Source of the DNA: Methanomassiliicoccaceae archaeon | Lineage (GTDB): Archaea; Thermoplasmatota; Thermoplasmata; Methanomassiliicoccales; Methanomethylophilaceae | Direction: 5' to 3' | Length of the DNA: 7,873 bases | NCBI GenBank assembly: GCA_009776625.1 | Contig: WRNL01000072.1 | Span: forward strand, 1 to 7,873 | Made by a program: the position numbers and the translations under genes | Shown: positions 5,084 through 7,873 of the stretch, in pieces | How positions within the stretch are numbered: the stretch's first letter is position 1 | Layout of the letters: each line of letters starts with the position of its first letter | Notes under the pieces: model-generated | What the model saw: the letters and a program-made list of their open reading frames with translations, nothing else | Databases searched by the model: none | What the model was told of the DNA's origin: nothing

Positions 5084-7873
5084 TCACTTCTCCTTGTACA
5101 GCGGGTGTATGAACCTGAACAGGTTGTAGTCCTCCTCGTTGACGAAGAAGAGCCTCGTCTTGCTGACGTCCACCTTGCCCTTCGCCGTGAACACGGTCAC
5201 GTTCTTGCCCGAGGAGATCGGCACCGGCCGGTTGGACGACCATATGGACTCCCCGTCCCAGATCTTTAGGGGTATCCCCTCCTTCACGGTTATCGCCGCC
5301 ACCGGCGGGAGCTCCCTCACCCCAGGGTCGGCGTCGATGCTGAGTATGACCTTGGTGTCCGGGCCGGCCGCCCCCTCCGTCCTCATGGAGTACCTCACCT
5401 TCGAGTAGGCGCCGGAGTATATGTCCAGGCTCATGCCCCTGGAGGGCATCCTCTCGCCCGAGACGTCGTAGAACGCATACAGGGTTATGACCCTCTTCTT
5501 CGAGTTGCCCATGGGGATCCTGACCATCTTGTCCTTGTTGTAGGCCTCCCTGGTGATGGTGATCCTCTCCGCGTCCAGGTCCTCAGGCCCCGAGGCGGGG
5601 GACGACTCCTTAATCACTATGGTCGCGGAGTCCGCGTCCGTGGGCCACGTCATGGTCACGCAGCAGTCGGCGCCGCTTATCCTCTTCTCCACGTCCCTGA
5701 ACGGCTTCAGGTTGGCCACCATGATGTCCTTCCCCCTCACGGCCACCTTGCCCGCCGGGACCATGGGGTATATGTACTGGACCGCCCCGTCCGGGAGGAA
5801 GAACCTCATGCCGTTCTCGTAGACCTCCGTGGGCTGTATCTCCTTCATCCAGGCGTTCAGGTCCTCGGTCTTGACCATCCTCCCGAACATGTTGATCTTC
5901 TTCGGGGAGGAGTACAGGGCGACCTTCTCCTTGCTCTTCCATTTCGCAGTGTACGAGCCGTCCGCCCGGTTCCACCTGATCTCCATGTCCCTCACGGGCT
6001 CCGGGAACTTCGTGGTGGTGAACGAGAACGCCGTGCCCATCGACCTCTCGGTGCGCCCTTTGTTCATGTACTCCGCGACGAACAGGTAGTGGTACTTCAC
6101 CCCGCCCTTCAGGCCGTAGTCGTCGATGACCGTCCCGCCGTCGTGCATTATCTCCACCTCCTCGCCGGTGCCGGCGGCGGTGGTGCCCTCCTTCCTCCAG
6201 ATGCGCACCCTGGAGCAGCCCTTCGGCTTCTCGTATATGAGCCTCAGCCCACCCTCGATCGGCTCGATGCTGGCGTTGTCCACCTCCCTGAAGACCATCA
6301 CCGGGCCGCAGGAGGCGGCCTCCCTGGAGAGGATCCCCCACCTCTTGGAGTATATGGAATAGTAGTTGTCCACCCCCGGGTCCATGGCCTTGTCGAGGTA
6401 CACGCTGCCGGGTATCTCGGCGATCGGCACGGTGTCGTCCGTGACGGCGGGCAGGGAGTCCTTCCCTCTGAATATGCAGAACGTCATCCCGGTCCTCTCC
6501 TCGGGGACGGCGAACTTAATCAGCACCTTCCCCTCCCTCACCTGGGCGGAGGCATCGGCCGGGGACTCCGGCGGGCGCTCCTTCATCTTCGCCCTGGCGA
6601 TGGGGTGGTCGGGGCAGAGCTCGATGGCGGTGACGTACATCATCATCACGCGGTCCGCGTCCCTCATCTCCGAGGCCTTCTCGCATATGCGGTCCGCCTC
6701 CATGATCTTCTGCGACGCCTCCTCGTACCTCCTCTCCATCTCGGGGTTGTTGAGGATCTTGGTGAAGTCCAGCTTCGCGTCGTCCAGGGCGTCCCTGAGC
6801 GCGTGGTACCGCCTCTGCCTGTACAGCAGGTCCACCTTGTTCATGAGCCCCGTGTGCTTAGCGGAGAGCGGCTTCAGCTCGGTCTTCATCTCGGGTATGG
6901 CGGGGTACGTGGAGTACGCCCTCTCGATCTTCGCTATGCAGCCGGCCGCCTCGTCTATCATCCCGTATGACAGGGCTATCCTGAACTTCTTCTCCAGCTC
7001 CTTCGCCTTCAGGAGGCCGTCCTCGAAGTCGAAGCCGCATTTGACGCAGGCCTTGTTGCCGGAGGCCTGCCCGGCCCCGCACTGGGGGCACTTGACCCTC
7101 ATGCCGCACCCGCAGACCGAGCAGCACATGACCCCCTCGCCGGCCTCGACGAGGGCGCCGCACTTGGGGCAGGTGGAGAGCTTGCTCTCCTTGGACGAGA
7201 AGTTGGATATGTACTTCTTCTTGACGCAGTACTCCTCGAGTATGGACAGCGCCATCGCGGGGTCGGCGTTCGTGTTGGCGACGAACCTGCCCAGGAGGTC
7301 GTCGATGTAGCCCCTGGTGAACGGCTGCCCGTAGTCCTCGTCCATCGCCTGCTTGGCGGGGCCCAGAGCCCTGGCGCACTTGCCGTACTTCATGAGGGCG
7401 GCGAGGTCCTGGTCGGACCCCAGGACGAGCTTTAGGGACCTCAGCGACTGTATGTAGGAGTCCTGGTTGGGGAGCACCTCCTGCCTGACGCTGTTCACCC
7501 TCTTCTCGCAGGAGTCGAAGGACGACCTGATCTGGGCGAGGGCGCTCCCCTCGTCGAGGGGGTTGATGTTGATCTCGAGGTCGGGGTTCCTGATGAGGTC
7601 GTTCAGGAGGTCCATGGGCGTGAAGGCGTGCACCTCCTGCAGCCCCTTGAAAGCCGACATCACCTTGTCGCTCACCACCTGGGGGACGGACGTCCTCCTG
7701 ATGCCCGCGAGGCCGATGAGGTCGTCCTTTCCCACGCCCTCCCACTGGAGCTTCTTGACGAGGGCCTCCGCCGTGCCGGGGAGCAGGACGCGGCTCCCGT
7801 CGCGGAGGACGATCGAGTCCCTGCCGAGCCTCGACGCCTTCGCCTTGAGCTGCTTCCTCCCCTCGTCGAACTC
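5084..7873 (-). CDS. Large double-zinc-ribbon, helical-repeat and beta-sandwich protein (5' end lies right of the window)
   Basis: The frame is open to the right edge, giving 929 visible residues. A GTG at 7735 could be called as a start, but 46 coherent codons continue upstream, so it is probably internal. Visible residues 1-230 are mostly helical and unrecognised. A double zinc ribbon follows with four knuckles: C235/C238, C250 or C251/C254, C262/C265 and C276/C279 (CPKCG, CSVCG, CPQCG, CVKCG). Residues 286-436 are helical and TPR-like, with a final AIELCPDHPIARAKM-type helix pair. The C-terminal half is beta-rich with at least two fibronectin-type-III-like units: one ends near YYSIYSKRWGILS and one near YHYLFVAEYMNKG. 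More beta segments run to the end. No membrane helix or signal peptide is visible, so it is probably a cytoplasmic scaffold or client adaptor. A J-domain or enzymatic domain could lie in the missing N-terminus. It is 4 nt from the GTPase gene, and so probably part of the same machine. The function is unknown. Confidence 0.8.
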   Translation of the reverse strand, partial: EFDEGRKQLKAKASRLGRDSIVLRDGSRVLLPGTAEALVKKLQWEGVGKDDLIGLAGIRRTSVPQVVSDKVMSAFKGLQEVHAFTPMDLLNDLIRNPDLEININPLDEGSALAQIRSSFDSCEKRVNSVRQEVLPNQDSYIQSLRSLKLVLGSDQDLAALMKYGKCARALGPAKQAMDEDYGQPFTRGYIDDLLGRFVANTNADPAMALSILEEYCVKKKYISNFSSKESKLSTCPKCGALVEAGEGVMCCSVCGCGMRVKCPQCGAGQASGNKACVKCGFDFEDGLLKAKELEKKFRIALSYGMIDEAAGCIAKIERAYSTYPAIPEMKTELKPLSAKHTGLMNKVDLLYRQRRYHALRDALDDAKLDFTKILNNPEMERRYEEASQKIMEADRICEKASEMRDADRVMMMYVTAIELCPDHPIARAKMKERPPESPADASAQVREGKVLIKFAVPEERTGMTFCIFRGKDSLPAVTDDTVPIAEIPGSVYLDKAMDPGVDNYYSIYSKRWGILSREAASCGPVMVFREVDNASIEPIEGGLRLIYEKPKGCSRVRIWRKEGTTAAGTGEEVEIMHDGGTVIDDYGLKGGVKYHYLFVAEYMNKGRTERSMGTAFSFTTTKFPEPVRDMEIRWNRADGSYTAKWKSKEKVALYSSPKKINMFGRMVKTEDLNAWMKEIQPTEVYENGMRFFLPDGAVQYIYPMVPAGKVAVRGKDIMVANLKPFRDVEKRISGADCCVTMTWPTDADSATIVIKESSPASGPEDLDAERITITREAYNKDKMVRIPMGNSKKRVITLYAFYDVSGERMPSRGMSLDIYSGAYSKVRYSMRTEGAAGPDTKVILSIDADPGVRELPPVAAITVKEGIPLKIWDGESIWSSNRPVPISSGKNVTVFTAKGKVDVSKTRLFFVNEEDYNLFRFIHPLYKEK
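5090..5095 (-). promoter_or_regulatory. Ribosome-binding site that fixes the GTPase start
   Basis: AAGGAG lies inside the last codons of the upstream gene, 10 nt before the GTPase ATG. The same spacing recurs before the GrpE-like gene (GGAGG, 3829-3825) and the Hsp70 gene (AAGGAG, 3036-3031). This supports all three chosen starts and a common translation style across the operon. Confidence 0.6.

Noticed and set aside
6089..6970. Plus-strand open frame of about 293 codons
   Set aside because: It is antisense to the large zinc-ribbon protein, with compositional bias typical of a shadow frame.
7733..7735. GTG as the true start of the large protein, with GGGAGG just upstream
   Set aside because: The GGGAGG is too close to the GTG, and the frame continues upstream for 46 codons to the window edge with protein-like composition.

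Overview
The window is GC-rich archaeal-looking DNA. The most likely source is a methylotrophic methanogen of the order Methanomassiliicoccales (Thermoplasmata) or a close relative. This is an inference, based on frequent ATA (Ile) and AGG (Arg) codons in a GC-rich genome, T-run terminators, and a membrane-anchored surface protein with InlB-type repeats, a protein style I associate with gut members of that order. All five visible stop codons are TGA or TAA and none is TAG, which fits a pyrrolysine user but is weak evidence.

Layout: (1) 3-932, plus strand, is the 3' part of a cell-surface protein: the end of an InlB B-type repeat, a Gly linker, two more beta-rich repeat-like segments, one membrane helix and a short beta-rich cytoplasmic tail. 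(2) 933-1436 is a convergent intergenic stretch of about 500 bases. A hairpin-plus-T-run terminator sits at each end, and the interior is AT-richer and carries no convincing gene. It does contain a short reading frame that looks like the decayed P-loop end of a small GTPase. (3) 1437-7873, minus strand, is one tightly packed operon that enters from beyond the right edge. Its order is a large double-zinc-ribbon/helical-repeat/beta-sandwich protein (5' end outside the window), a GTPase with two N-terminal zinc ribbons, a GrpE-like protein and a short Hsp70. The gene junctions are a 4-nt gap and two ATGA overlaps, and each start has a Shine-Dalgarno sequence about 10 nt upstream.

The operon is the interesting part. 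It pairs an Hsp70 that lacks the C-terminal helical lid and has a non-canonical interdomain linker with its own GrpE-like exchange factor. The partner genes are a zinc-ribbon GTPase and a large zinc-ribbon scaffold instead of DnaJ. The simplest reading is a dedicated nucleotide-driven switch or assembly machine rather than the housekeeping chaperone: two NTPases (Hsp70 and GTPase), one exchange factor and a multidomain platform. I cannot attach a known system name to it. The zinc-ribbon GTPase recalls GTPases found in prokaryotic conflict and signalling operons, but that is only an analogy.
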